This document shows positions 1-11,421 of a stretch of 64,000 nucleotides of DNA, piece by piece. Under the pieces are notes generated by a model. It saw only the letters and a list, made by a program, of their open reading frames with translations, had not been told where the DNA came from and did not search any database. Origin of the DNA: Pelecanus crispus (Eukaryota; Chordata; Aves; Pelecaniformes; Pelecanidae); contig NC_134676.1 in NCBI RefSeq assembly GCF_030463565.1, forward strand, positions 22,920,728-22,984,727, in the 5' to 3' direction. The stretch's first letter is position 1; every line of letters begins with the position of its first letter. The position numbers and the translations under genes were made by a program.

Positions 1-780
1 TCTGGGAAGGTCTGAGTTAGAATGGAGTAAGGAAGAAGGCACCCATACACAGCTGTAAGGTTTCTGGTTTGTCCAAACAGCTTTAATTAACTTATCTTGA
101 TTTCCTACACAAGCAAGCAAAGCATTCAGGAAGAGTTGGTCTGCGGCCTCACTATGCCTTTTCAAGCATCACCCCATTCCATCCTAGCGGCAGTGACGCC
201 CAAAACCCACCCCAATTATGAACATACTTAAGACATATTTACAAATTAAGTATCGACATACTTAAAACGCTCAAACAACATACACGACATCCATGGCTGC
301 AAAGGGCAAGCCCAAGAGACCAGCCCAAGACAGCCTCGTCAGCCACACATGCCAGCACCCACCTGCTTCCTCAGCTCACGGCCTCACTGCCGCTGCCAGT
401 CCTTAAGGACGGACCTGCCACGCACAGCAGCAGAGGAAACCAGTCTCCTCCTCCTCCGAGGAGGGGGAAGGCAAAAAGCCAGGCACCCACCCCACTTTCA
501 ACTAGCTAGACAACCCCTGGCTAGACGTCATCCCTCCAGTCCTACATTTTAATGTCATTATCTTATGCACATGGGCCACACTTCTCCCCTGGCTGCCTCC
601 AAATTTTGCCCCTGGAGAGAAAGAAGCCTCCATTTCCTGAAGCCTGGGACCACTCTTCTCTCTGGGGAGTGCAGGGGGCAGGGGGGGGAGGGGGAGAGAA
701 GGCATTTTTCAAGCATAAAATCCCTGATGCAGCCTGATGTGCCAGGTGGAGGCCATCCCCATGCCTCATCCTTGGTGCAA
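1..780. other. Non-coding DNA at left edge, no gene recognised
   Basis: No coding exon, RNA gene or transposon is recognisable here. The sequence is moderately GC-rich towards the right. If the CpG island at 1080-1876 is the ELOVL7 promoter, which is an inference from synteny, this stretch would be the start of ELOVL7 intron 1 on the minus strand. Short open frames here have no family signature. Confidence 0.4.
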
Positions 781-810
781 CTTTTACTTCAAGACAGGAA
801 GATGAGCTCA

Positions 811-1022
811 GTGCGCAGGGCACGGCCAGGGCGCTTGGAGGGCCAAGCACCGTGGGGTGCAAGGCACAGCCAGAGGTTTTGAGGGAACAGGTACCGTGGG
901 GTGTAAGGCACAGCCAGAAAGCATGGGAGCCAGGCAGCGCAGGGTGTGAGGTACAGCCAGGGGGCTTGGGGGAATACGTACCGTGGGGCACAGCCCAAGG
1001 GTTTGGGGTAAGGCACAGCAGG
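811..1022. repeat. GC-rich minisatellite, 43-44 bp unit
   Basis: A degenerate tandem repeat with about four units: 847-890 (44 bp), 891-933 (43 bp), 934-977 (44 bp) and a diverged unit from 978 to about 1022, preceded by a shortened unit at 811-846. Each unit opens with a form of g(c/t)accgtgggg, followed by aaggcacagccag and a purine-rich tail. It lies on the left flank of the CpG island, so it is probably intronic or promoter-proximal for the leftward gene. The repeating peptide seen in translations is a by-product of the repeat and not a protein. Confidence 0.8.
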
Positions 1023-1274
1023 GTGCAGAGAGGGACAAGGACCGGGGATGCGGGTACTGCCTGCAGCTTTGGGGTGCAGCCAGAGGACGGAGTGGGGAGG
1101 GAAGAGGCACAGCGGGGCACGGCCGGGGCTTTGCGGGAGAGGCACTGGGGAAGCGAGGGCAACCGGGGCGTTCTGGGGAGAGGCCGGCACGAAGCACCCC
1201 GGGCCCACCCCGCCCAGCCCTGCGCGCACAAGCGCCGGAGGCGCCCGTTCCCTACAGCCCCCCGGCGGCCAGCG

Positions 1275-1468
1275 GGCAGGGAAGGGAAGGGGAAGGGAAG
1301 GGGCAGGGAAGGAGAAGGGAAGGGGAAGGGAAGGGGAAGGGAAGGGGAAGGGAAGGGGAAGGGAAGGGGAAGGGAAGGGGAAGGGAAGGGGAAGGGAAGG
1401 GGAAGGGAAGGGGAAGGGAAGGGGAAGGGAAGGGGAAGGGAAGGGGAAGGGAAGGGGAAGGGGCAAGG
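1275..1468. repeat. Purine tandem repeat, 11-bp unit (aaggggaaggg)n
   Basis: About 190 bp of almost pure G+A on the plus strand, built mostly from an 11-bp unit aaggggaaggg repeated about 15 times, with minor interruptions (gggcaggg, ggagaaggg) at the left end. Perfect homopurine/homopyrimidine mirror tracts of this kind can form H-DNA, and the GGGG/GGG runs can form G-quadruplexes. Length polymorphism and assembly error are both likely here. Confidence 0.9.
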
Positions 1469-1690
1469 AAGCGGCGGGCCCCCGGCGCCTCCCCCGCCCC
1501 GCGCCCCCAGGTTTCCCGCTCCCGCCGGGACCCACCTGTCCCCGCAGCCGCCGGGCAACAACTGCGCGCCGCGGCCAGCGGCGGGGAGGGAGGGAAAAAG
1601 GGAGGGAGGGCGAGGGCGGCCCCCGTCCCTCCCCGCCCCGGCCCGGCCCCCGGCGCGCCCAGCGCCGCGGGGCAGGCGGTGAGTCACCGG

Positions 1691-1718
1691 CCCCGGCCCC
1701 GGCCCCGGCCCCGACCCC
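1691..1718 (-). other. G-quadruplex-capable tract in CpG island
   Basis: Five CCCC runs separated by two-base spacers on the plus strand give five GGGG runs on the minus strand. This fits the G4 consensus with very short loops. It lies upstream of the putative minus-strand leader exon end at 1536. Confidence 0.7.
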
Positions 1719-1876
1719 GCCGCTGCCGCTGCCGCTCCCGCTCCCGCCCCCCCGAGAGGCGGAGCGGGGCTGCGGGCGCCCTGCGGCATCGGCGCCCAGG
1801 GGCGGGCGAGCAGCCCGCGGCCCCGGGCCGTGCCCTCCCCCCGCGGCCGGGCTCCCCGCCGCGCCGGGGCTGAGAA

Positions 1877-2247
1877 CCATAGAATCGTTTAGGTTGGAAA
1901 AGACCTTTAAGATCATCCAGTCCAACCATTAACCTACACTACCAAGTCCACACTAAACCAATCAAGGGTAGACTAGACTAAACCATGTCCCAAAGTGCAA
2001 CGTCTACCCGTTTTTTGAACACCTCCAGGGATGGGGACTCCACCACCTCTCTGGGCACCCTCTTCCAATGCTTGACCACCCTTTCCGTAAAGAAATTTTT
2101 CCTAATTTCCAACCTAAACCTCCTCTGGCACAGCTTGAGCCCATTTCCTCTCTTCCTATCGCTAACTACATGGGAGAAGAGACCAACACCCACCTCACTA
2201 CAACCTCCTTTCAGGGAGTTGTAGAGAGCGATAAGGTCTCCCCTCAG
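1877..2247 (-). mobile_element. CR1 retrotransposon, 5'-truncated (copy A)
   Basis: The left edge is the CR1 3' terminus in reverse orientation (ccatagaatcgtttaggttgg), followed by the conserved 3' UTR and the end of ORF2. Minus-strand residues matching the CR1 ORF2 C-terminus are readable ([11 protein letters not shown]). Homology stops near ctcccctcag at 2247, where the longer copy at 61574 continues, so this copy is 5'-truncated to about 370 bp. It is the same subfamily as the copies at 61346 and 61574, sharing the tttaggttggaaaagacc 3' end. Confidence 0.9.
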
Positions 2248-5200
2248 AGGGAGGGTAGGGGAAGGAAGGCTGTTTCTCTACCTGTTGTGGTATCCGCTGC
2301 TGCAGTGTTCGGGGGTTCCCCCCGGTGCCCCTAGATCTCGGTCTGGCTAGCGCTTTCTGCCAGCATGGAGAAGCGTGAACTGCAGCGCAGCTTCTCCGTG
2401 CTGCTCCGGGATCGGTGGCAACCAAGAGTCGCTCAAGGCAACACTAGCAAGGCATAATAATTCCTTGTTTTAAAAAACAAAGCACAACTGGTCGCTTTAG
2501 CTCAATGCTTTAGGGCACATTCTCACCCCAAAAAGACTGCAGTACTCCTCTCTCAGAAGCTATTCAGGATGAAGATAACACTCCCCAATAACTCCCATCT
2601 AAAGAAGTATTGGGCACAAAGAAACGTGATGGGGAACTCCTGGCCTGCAAATGGGCGCTCCATTTTAAGTCTGTCTGTCACTCCAGTCCACTGAAAGCTA
2701 TAAATTACAGCTTCTTGAGGTGGTTAGCATGGAGGTGATAGCTTAAGTCAAAAGAAGAGGGAAAAACAAGGAGCAGGGAGGGGGTATGAAGGCAAATTGA
2801 AGAAAAGAGGCAAACTCCTTTTATAGTGTGTGGAAAAGCACAAGATGAAGGGACTGTGATGCTGTGAAATGAATACATAGTCAATGTGCAAGTGCAGAAG
2901 GGGCCTCTGAGCTGGAGGGCAGCAAGAAGCTCAAACCAGAAGTTTGAGAGCACAAGTGGTAGAATCAGCATAGAAAGCTCATTATGAGTGAGGAAATATT
3001 ACGAGAGGCTGAAAAACAGGTGGTGGAATGGGGTTGGAGAAACACAGTGTGTAACAGAGATCCTTCAGAAACTCCACATCACTGAGCAATTGATTAGGCT
3101 AGAGGTTAGGAGGAGGACCTTAAGCCTTTGGATTTGCTTCATGCTCCTCTTGGAATTGTTAGGATTATGACAGGTGAAGAAATCCTGGGGCTTTTGAAAG
3201 GGCATTTTAATAAGATCACTGGGATTGGCCAAAAAGGATATGTAGAAATACGATAATCCATTGAGCAATACTGTGTGTCTCACCTATGAGGGGAAAATCA
3301 CAAAACAAATTTAAACTGCCCCATTCCCCTACCCCCCGAAGTTTCAGAAGTTGGAACCTTTTCTTTGATTTCTTGGTTCAAAACCTTTTTTTCTGAGACA
3401 TCAGCCCAGAAAAACTACAAACGGACCTTAGAAACCAGCACATCCCTCAGCACATCCCTGCTCAGACAGATCCCTTGGGAGCCTTAAGACTGATAAGTAT
3501 GCTTGTCTAGAGGGATGCGGCTGTGTGGTTCAGCAAGCAACTAATATTCCTCATGTGTTGTAATATCTGTTTTGCCATGCCTGATAAGGCTGCCCTGGCT
3601 GAGGCAAAATTGGACACAGTGGTGCATAACAATAAAAAGTAAGTAGGTCACCTGTAGACTCCAAAAGGCAAGGCCGTCGTCATTAATGGGAAAAAATAAA
3701 AATTACCAGATGCAAGCTAAGACATTTGATGCTGGCAGTGTTAGCAACAACAGCTGCTACTTCTCTCTTTGGAGTCCCATAAACAGAATTAAGTGGCCTT
3801 GCCTTCCATGCACTTCGGGAGCAAAGGTGATTTGAATCATCAAGCAAGTCTGCGAGGGCTGGGAGAGGACAGAAATAATGGCTGACCTGCTCATGGCAGG
3901 TAAATGATTAACATGCAGCAAGGGAAAGGCAGCAGGACAGAAACAGCTGCACATACAAAGAAAGTCAAAGGCATTTAAATTATAAAAGAGGCAGCTAGCA
4001 GCAACCAGGTTTTCTCAGTGCTTAGCACATGAAAGCTGTACATGAGATTTACTGTAAATTTAAGTAATCTTTTAAGTTCCCTACATTCACCATCCAAGAA
4101 CAGGGCAAGAGGGAAATGAATGTAGACCCTGGAGACAGCTCTCTGGATTTTACAAGATGCCGAAGACTTAACTCCTGGTCTACGCTGAACAAAGAACTGT
4201 GCTTACCATGAATACTACTAACCAATGCTTTTCCTTATTTTCTTGCCTCACTAGAATCCAAATTGCTCAGATATTACTTTTCTACAGACTAAAGGACATT
4301 TAGACCTCCGTTCTGTTGATGAGATTGTGTTTTAAGAGTCTCTTAGAGGTGAGTACTCTCTAGGACTGTATTTGAAACCTGAAGGGCTGATCAGCAGGAA
4401 AATCGCAGGAGCTCCTTCCCAGTGCACCAACAGTGTCGGGAGCTTTTGCTGAAAAAGTAACAGCTGTAACCAAGCAAGGTAGTCTTCGAAAGAACACCAG
4501 TGGATATCTGCATACCAGTCTCGAAGAGATGCAAACATTACCCAGGTCTTGTTTGCAAGCTTTGCTTTCCCAGTGAACATCTGGTTTGCCTGTCCACCTG
4601 TACCGGTGTTCTTGAGTCACAACTGCCTAGGCTCTGTTACCAGTGGCCTGTATCCAACAGCTGTAACAGCACAGCATGTTGCTGTGTTTGGCAGTTGGAC
4701 TGTAGGCAAAAGGGCCCTCCATGGCCCTTCTCGTTTTCCAGTTGGAGTTACTTTCAGACGTTGCTTATTGTAGAAAAAAATTGCTTTTTCTGCCTAGTCT
4801 TTTGAGCCAGAACAGTGCATCCTTCGTGTAGCTGAGGCACTTCTGAACATTTCTCTGCCTAGGTCTGTTCCAAAGAGCTATGCATGGGTCCTTGTGTAAT
4901 GCTGGCAGTCACCTTCCAGGAGCAGTTTCCAAATGGCAGAGAAATTCCTCCTCAGACATGTATCATCACTTTTGCTGCGGCACAAGGTGCGAAGATGACA
5001 CGGTCCTGCTGATCTGTCTATGGGTGAACTGAGTCGTACAAGGAGGTTTCCTCCCCTCTCTCTGTGGACATACACTTCAGGTAACTGTACAGAAGTGAGT
5101 AGCCGTTGCTGGTTTTGCACGGATTCTTGACACCATGAACCCACCACAAGCTACTGCAGTATTGTCAAGTCAGCTCTGCTTCAACAGTTGGACGTATACC

Positions 5201-8200
5201 TACACACTGAGCTCCAGTTTTGCTATTTGAACAATAGTGGATTTGATAAATTCTGGCAAATGTGACAAAGCTATTCAGGTGGGGAACTTTCCATACAAAC
5301 CCACCTATCTCAAGTAACACTATTAAAATCATTAGGTCCTGACCAGGAAAAATTGTTTTACTATTATGCAGCTGTGACTGGTGCTAGGCAGAAGTGAAGG
5401 AAGGTGCTCCAAAAGTAGGGTGAAAATGTGATATAAATACATTCTATTATATATCTATATATTTTAATGTTTATATATAATGTGTATATAGTACATGTAC
5501 ATTATAGACACATACACATATACAATATACTGTATATATAAATACACATATAATGCATATACACACACATTATATAGTACAGTTTATTATATATACACTG
5601 TGCTTCTCAAATGAAAACTGGTAGTGACACACCTCTTTGGAGTGTATTGCTTAAATGCAGGCTGATTGCAACACAATCTATACCAGGAAGAAGTAAATCA
5701 CCTGCAAAAAGTGTGTTGCAGTCAGCCAAAGAAACCTTACTGAATGTAATGAGAAAACCAAAGCCACACACTTGGCCAGCCTATTCCCAAAAATCATAAT
5801 CTTGCATCACCAGATTTTTCACTTTAATTTGTCCCATCTCTGAAAACAATATATGAAAAAAAGAGCCAACCTCACTACCATTGCAAATATAATCTCCAAT
5901 TTAAAAAGGTACAAATGTGAAGATTTAAATGCTTGTTGCGTAGTGTGGATAACCGTTGAATGAACACTCCAAGCACATTCCATGATACTGCAGACAGTGG
6001 CTATTCTGGAGCCCACAACATCTTACAGCTTTTCACAGCTGAGAACTCTAATTCAGATGCTTTCTACCAGCAGTTTTGTTATACAAAATTTATAGCTAAA
6101 TCTTTCATAAGTCAAATTGTAGCTGTATGTGTTATTGACAGTGATGGTAGCAAATGTTTTATTCTGTAGGAGCTCACACAGATGAAGCTGGAGGAAGCAG
6201 TAATCTGTTCAGGATACTGGAGGGTTGTGGGGTCTGTTTGTTGTACCTGGGTGACAATATTATGCCATAATCACAGCCTTATCCATGAGCTGGGTGCATA
6301 GACAAGTCTGGAAAAATAAGTTCCTTTTAGAAAGCAGTGCTCCACGACTGCAAAAGCATTGTAACATGTATCATAAAAAAGCCCAAACAAAATAATTTCA
6401 ACAAAGAAGTGAATGCTAACTCTGCAGAATACCTGCACTATGCTCGTTAGGCTTTAGCTGGCCAAACTGGCAGGTGCAGGAATGTCATCGTGCAGTACAC
6501 CAGAAGGGTGAAGAGCTCTAGGAATGTCAGTAACGATAAGCTGTTAGTACAAACTACACCACCTCTAAATCAGAGTAATCAATGAGGACTTTTACCTGAT
6601 TTAAAGTTTGTTTCATGCTGTTAGAAGCGAGTTAATGACGCAAGCTGAAGATAAACCAGTACAGCCTACGGAAACTCTTTGGCGCTAGAGATGACTTAGC
6701 TGTGTATGTCACCGCAGCATGCTACATCCTGCACAACATCTTGATAAGAGTAAGATCTTGAACAGCTGCTGATTTGCATTTTGTGTGAATACAAAAAGGA
6801 CAACTTCTTTATCTGAGCAGCATGTGATGACACAGAGATGTGTAAACAGCTGTATTTCTTGCATCATTTTCCTATTCCCTTACTAGTGAAAAGGCCACAC
6901 TCTGGGAGTTCATGGGCTGCTGTGTTCCCTGAACAGGAGAGACATGGATGCCTGTCAAAGAGTGCTCTCTTTGCTATGTTCAGTGTCCGTGCAAAAGCTC
7001 CAACTAATTTTGCCAGTTTCCAGACATTTTGCTGTAAGAATGCATTACAAAGATGGTACACCTGGGTTTAAGGAGTGAGCAGAGACTTTCAAACCAGAGC
7101 CCTCAAGTTGTTTCATTTGTTTCATACTGAGGCAGCCAAGGCTCAGGAGATAACTTACCAGGTAACTGAGTATCACAGTGAGAAATGGACATCTACAAAA
7201 CTTTCAAGGAAGCCATTGAAAGCCCACCTCTCCCTCTTCAAAAACCAACCATCTATATTATTCTCCTGCCTCTTCTTATATTGCTCATGCCAATGTCCAC
7301 AAGAATTCCCATGAATGCTACTAAATTGCAGATCCTTGCTAACAGCAAAGCAGCTTCTCTTTCCTTTCTCTGCCAATCTCTGAGATATGAACAAAGGACC
7401 AGAAAAGGGAGCTTTACCATTAATTACAACAAATCCACAGTCCGTTCTGCCTTGACAGATATGCCAGTACTCACAGGATGCAAACCAACAGTAAAATCAT
7501 ATGAAGAAATTACTTTCCGAAACTGATTCTTGGTCACAATGCATGTGCTTAACAAAGCGTTGTGGAAACCTAACTCTTTAATGGATTTTTTTTTTTTTAA
7601 AGAAAACTTTCTGCAGATGGGATTGGGAAGAAGAGCAGGAAAATAAAAGGAAAGAAATGGATAAGCAAAAGGGAAAGAGGTATTCAGCACCATTTCTGTG
7701 AATACATTACAGCTTTCCTTGGTTGGGGTTCCTGTCTGATTTCAGCCAAATCACGTTATCTTTGTCCCTGTTCTCCCCATGACAGTAATGTCACCTGTGC
7801 TTGATACACAGGTCACAGGTTAATAAGTCACTTTGAAACTGAAGATACCCACTCATGCTCAAGGAAAGGTAAACCATGGAAAAATAGCCTTGTGGCAGCC
7901 ATGTTTTTCAAGACACTCAGAAAAGGAGCCTTAGGCAAGATATGTTTCAAATGGGTTAAAATAAGTACTGCCACTTTCCTAATAAGGGCTCCAATCAATT
8001 CAGAAGAAACCAACTGATTAAGTATAAGAACTTGCTAATTTAGATTAATTTTTAGATAAGATGCTAAGAAGAATAGGCTGGGAATTTCAACAAATTTTGA
8101 ACATTGCGGCATGATAGAGGAGCCTTTGTGGTTCATACTGTGTTGTCATAGCTAGGTTACACACATAAACAGGTTGGTTTTGAAACTGTGCCTCTTCACT

Positions 8201-10619
8201 GGCACTATGAGACCTGTGAGACAATGATTGCTGAAAAACAAATCCCATAAGCTAATTACCAATCAATCAAACAGAAATCTATCTTACATTTCATAGCTAA
8301 CTACACATCTTCTGTGGTCTCTCATACATACAATACTACCACAGATCAGGTATTTGCTGAAGCTGCAGCAAACCACACTTTCCTACTAAGAAGTAGAGTA
8401 GTTGATGCACTGAGCCTCTCCGTTCAGTTATCCATCTGCCCAGTGCAAAAGCCTGGGAAGATCACAGCTCTGTTACACTAGGCTGGTCCTTTCAGCACTC
8501 TGCCCAGAGAGGAGGATGCAAATTCCACCTCACAGTGTTGCTACCCAAACAACTTTACCCCAAACCCCTTTCCTGCTCAGTTCTGCCCATGGTCTTCCCC
8601 TTCCTCTCAGCCCACAAGTTCATGCCATAGAAATAGGCATCAGTAATATAACCCTTTCTTCTATCTTCTCTCTGTGGTACCTTTTACACTCTCTACAAGG
8701 GGTAGCAGAGCGCCCACAATCTGTGTTTTAAGACTTCAACAAAACAAAGTGAAAATAAAATCACATGCACAAATAGCTAAGCTGTGCTCAGCAGTTCTCA
8801 TTCACTTACATGAGTCTATCCCTAGCCCTCTCCAAACAAAAAATTCTGATCCATTCTACACACTCCTGACCAGCTAGGACAGCCATGCATACACATCACT
8901 ATCTTTTCCTCTGTGAGGAAGAAGGCAGACAGTGTCAGAGTGTAACAGAAACTTATATTCAAAGCATTACTTGTTGTATGCCTCTTTTTCTTTAACCTCT
9001 ACAATCAAATCTGACATTTTCACAGAAGCACCTGAGCCACCACCATGCACCAGCAAGACAACACATGCCTTCCCATGGTGATTAAAGTTCTCCTACTAAA
9101 GAAGGACACACACTTACATTACTGTCACTACAGTTCACATAAACATACCTGAACTCATCTTATTCTTCCCAGCTCAAGTGTCTGTAGTAGCAACAGCAGC
9201 AGCAAACGCAGAGCAATTAACTAAAGCTTCCTTGAGGGCTGAGTAAACACTCTTCAGACTGCCTAGCCTGACAAAGCTGAGCTGTACTTAATTGGCACCA
9301 TGGCAAGAGTGGAGGAGAGAGGAGAGGAGCTGACCCTGTTAGGTTATTGAACAGTTGCTTGGGCTGTTACTGGGCTGGGCATTGCCTCCTTCTGGGGATT
9401 TTACAGGCCTGGCTTTATTAATGCCTCATGGAAAAAACCCTTTGCAGGCCAACACAGATGCATTTTTATTACCATATTATCCTTGATTTTCCAGGCAGCC
9501 ATGAGTGTCTTTTAAGTGGACTCTACTAACAAGCAGCACTACTGCTGATACAGATGTGACATGCTTACAGAGATGGGCTAAGTAGTCTGATTTTTTTAAC
9601 GAAGTGCTTGAAATTCCTTTATTAATATTCACCATAGATGTCACTTGCAACAGTTCAGAACAATGAGTTTTTGCAGATAAAGATGTCTTGTTTATGTGTT
9701 TAATGGAGGGCATCAGAGCTATCAAACAGTGAGGATCAAAGCAAGGCTTAAATGTGACTGGAAAAACACATTCTGTCTTGGAGAACATGCCATTAAGCCT
9801 CAAATGTTCTGTGAAGGAATCTAAGGCCAGTATGGAAGGAAGATGGGGAAAAATGCACCATGCATACTAGTGAAACTTTTAGTCTGAACCCAGGTAACCA
9901 AATGGTTTCTTCCAAAAAAGGTCACTATCTTCCTATTCTAGCTGAGAAATTAGACTTGTCAGTGAGAGACTCTAAATGCAACAGGGTATGTTGTTTGCTA
10001 TAGGGTATATCCTGGGCTATATTCCCCCTGAGGACACTCTCACAGGCAGACTCCTGCCATCTTCAACTATTCTCTCTTACCATTTTCAAGGCAGCTTGTC
10101 TCTTTGTCATGTTCTGAAGAAAGGGAAAAAGAAGTTATCCCCAAACATCTTTGTTTCTTCTGGTGGCAGTATTTTCATATACGAAGCCATACAGGAATTA
10201 GTGCTCTTTGTCAGAACCTGCCCCCTAATCCTTCTGGTCTAAGATTCTGCAGATCACAGAGAATACTGAAGTAAATCATTCTACATACTACCAGTTAATG
10301 TAATAACAACAAAAATCCAATTAAAAATAACTAATTGAGAAAAGCCAACATCATTCCCTTTCTCCCACTCTCTTTTTGATTGTCAGTTAAGTTAGTTCTT
10401 GACCTAGGATTTTTGGTCTTTGATTCTGCTAGAGGATCTAGATGCTTCCAATTCACAAATGAATTTATAATAAAACTACTTACTTCTATTTTTAAGGCAG
10501 AAATTGAAAAGCCATTTGAAATGTCACTGAAGTGTCTAAAACCAAAGAAATTTCAGAGTCTAGTCTCCCTTATATTCTTTCTTTTAAAGAGTTCAGCTAT
10601 TTCAGTCTAAATGAATGTC
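2248..10619. other. Intergenic DNA, no gene recognised
   Basis: About 8.4 kb between the CpG island and the next CR1 copy. No open frame carries a recognisable domain, and there are no tRNA or rRNA genes. An AT-rich simple repeat lies at 5431-5598 and is listed separately. Open frames here are short, lack family motifs and are compatible with chance. Confidence 0.5.
5431..5598. repeat. AT-rich (TA/CA) simple repeat
   Basis: A degenerate microsatellite of TATA, ATAC and ACAC steps, with many short palindromes such as tatata and gtacatgtac. It is low complexity with no coding content. Confidence 0.8.
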
Positions 10620-11421
10620 ACCTGGACAAGCTAGAGAGATGGGGCTCTGTGAACCTCAGCAGGTTCAACAAGGCCAAGTGCAAGCTCCTGCACCTGGGAT
10701 GGGGCAACCCCAAATGAAGGGATTGAGAGCAGCCCTGCGGAGAAGGACTTGGGGGTACTGGTGGATGAAAAGCTGGACATGAGCCGGCAATGTGTGCTCA
10801 CAGCCCAGAAAGCCAACCGTATCCTGGGCTGTATCAAAAGCAGTGTGGCCAGCAGGTTGAGGAAGCTGATTCTGCCCCTCTACTCTGCTCTGGTGAGACC
10901 CCATCTGGAGCACTGTGTCCAGCTCTGGAGCCCTTGGCACAAGAAGGACATGGACCTGCTGGAGAGGGTCCAGAAGAGGGCCACAAAAATGATCCAAGGG
11001 CTGGAGCACCTCTCCTACGAGGCCAGGCTGAGATTTGGGGCTGTTCAGCCTGGAGAAGAGAAGGCTGAGAGGAGACCTTATTGTGACCTTCCAGTACTTA
11101 AAGGGGGCCTACAGCAAGGATGGGGAGAATCTTTTTAGCAAGGCCTGTTGTGACAGAGCAAGGAATAATGGATTTAAACTAAAGAGGAATAGATTTAGAC
11201 TAGACATAAGAAAGAAATTTTTTACAATGAGGGTGGTGAAGCACTGGAGCAGGTTGCCCAGAGAGGTGGTAGATGCCCCATCCCTGGCAACATTCAAGGT
11301 CAGGTTGGATGGGGCTCTGAGCAACCTGATCTGGTGAAAGCTGTCCCTGCTCACTGCAGGGGGGTTGGGCTAGATGACCGCTAAAGGTCCCTTCCAACCC
11401 AAAGCATTCTATGATTCTATG
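10620..11421 (+). mobile_element. CR1 retrotransposon, 5'-truncated (copy B)
   Basis: Plus-strand CR1 of about 800 bp. It begins inside the C-terminal part of the ORF2 reverse transcriptase. Recognisable residues are [29 protein letters not shown] and [13 protein letters not shown], in frames broken near 11030. The 3' end is ggttgggctagatgaccgctaaaggtcccttcc, closing with attctatgattctatga at 11421. It is a dead copy and not a host gene. Confidence 0.93.

Larger units (their letters stand above)
1080..1876 (-). promoter_or_regulatory. ELOVL7: CpG island, probable ELOVL7 promoter and first exon
   Basis: The stretch is very GC- and CpG-rich, ends abruptly at a CR1 copy at 1877, and contains a purine tandem repeat and runs of CCCC. 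In vertebrates ELOVL7 lies 3' of ERCC8 in the same orientation, so its promoter should sit to the left of ERCC8 and read leftwards, as this island would. A strong minus-strand splice donor (GACAG|GTGGGT) has its exon end at 1536 and could close a non-coding leader exon. A TGAGTCA motif (AP-1 type) lies at 1680-1686. No ELOVL7 coding sequence is in the window, so the gene name rests on synteny only. Confidence 0.45.

Noticed and set aside
563-1932. Several long overlapping open frames on both strands (378-408 codons) rich in P, G, R and K/E repeats
   Set aside because: They arise from the GC-rich island and the 11-bp purine repeat, which lack stop codons in all frames. There is no domain, and the composition mirrors the repeat unit.
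2705-9803. Short open frames in intergenic DNA (for example 4332-4805, 7185-7526, 9477-9803) considered as small genes
   Set aside because: No domain, signal or splice pattern supports them, and their lengths are within chance expectation for about 8 kb of six-frame translation.
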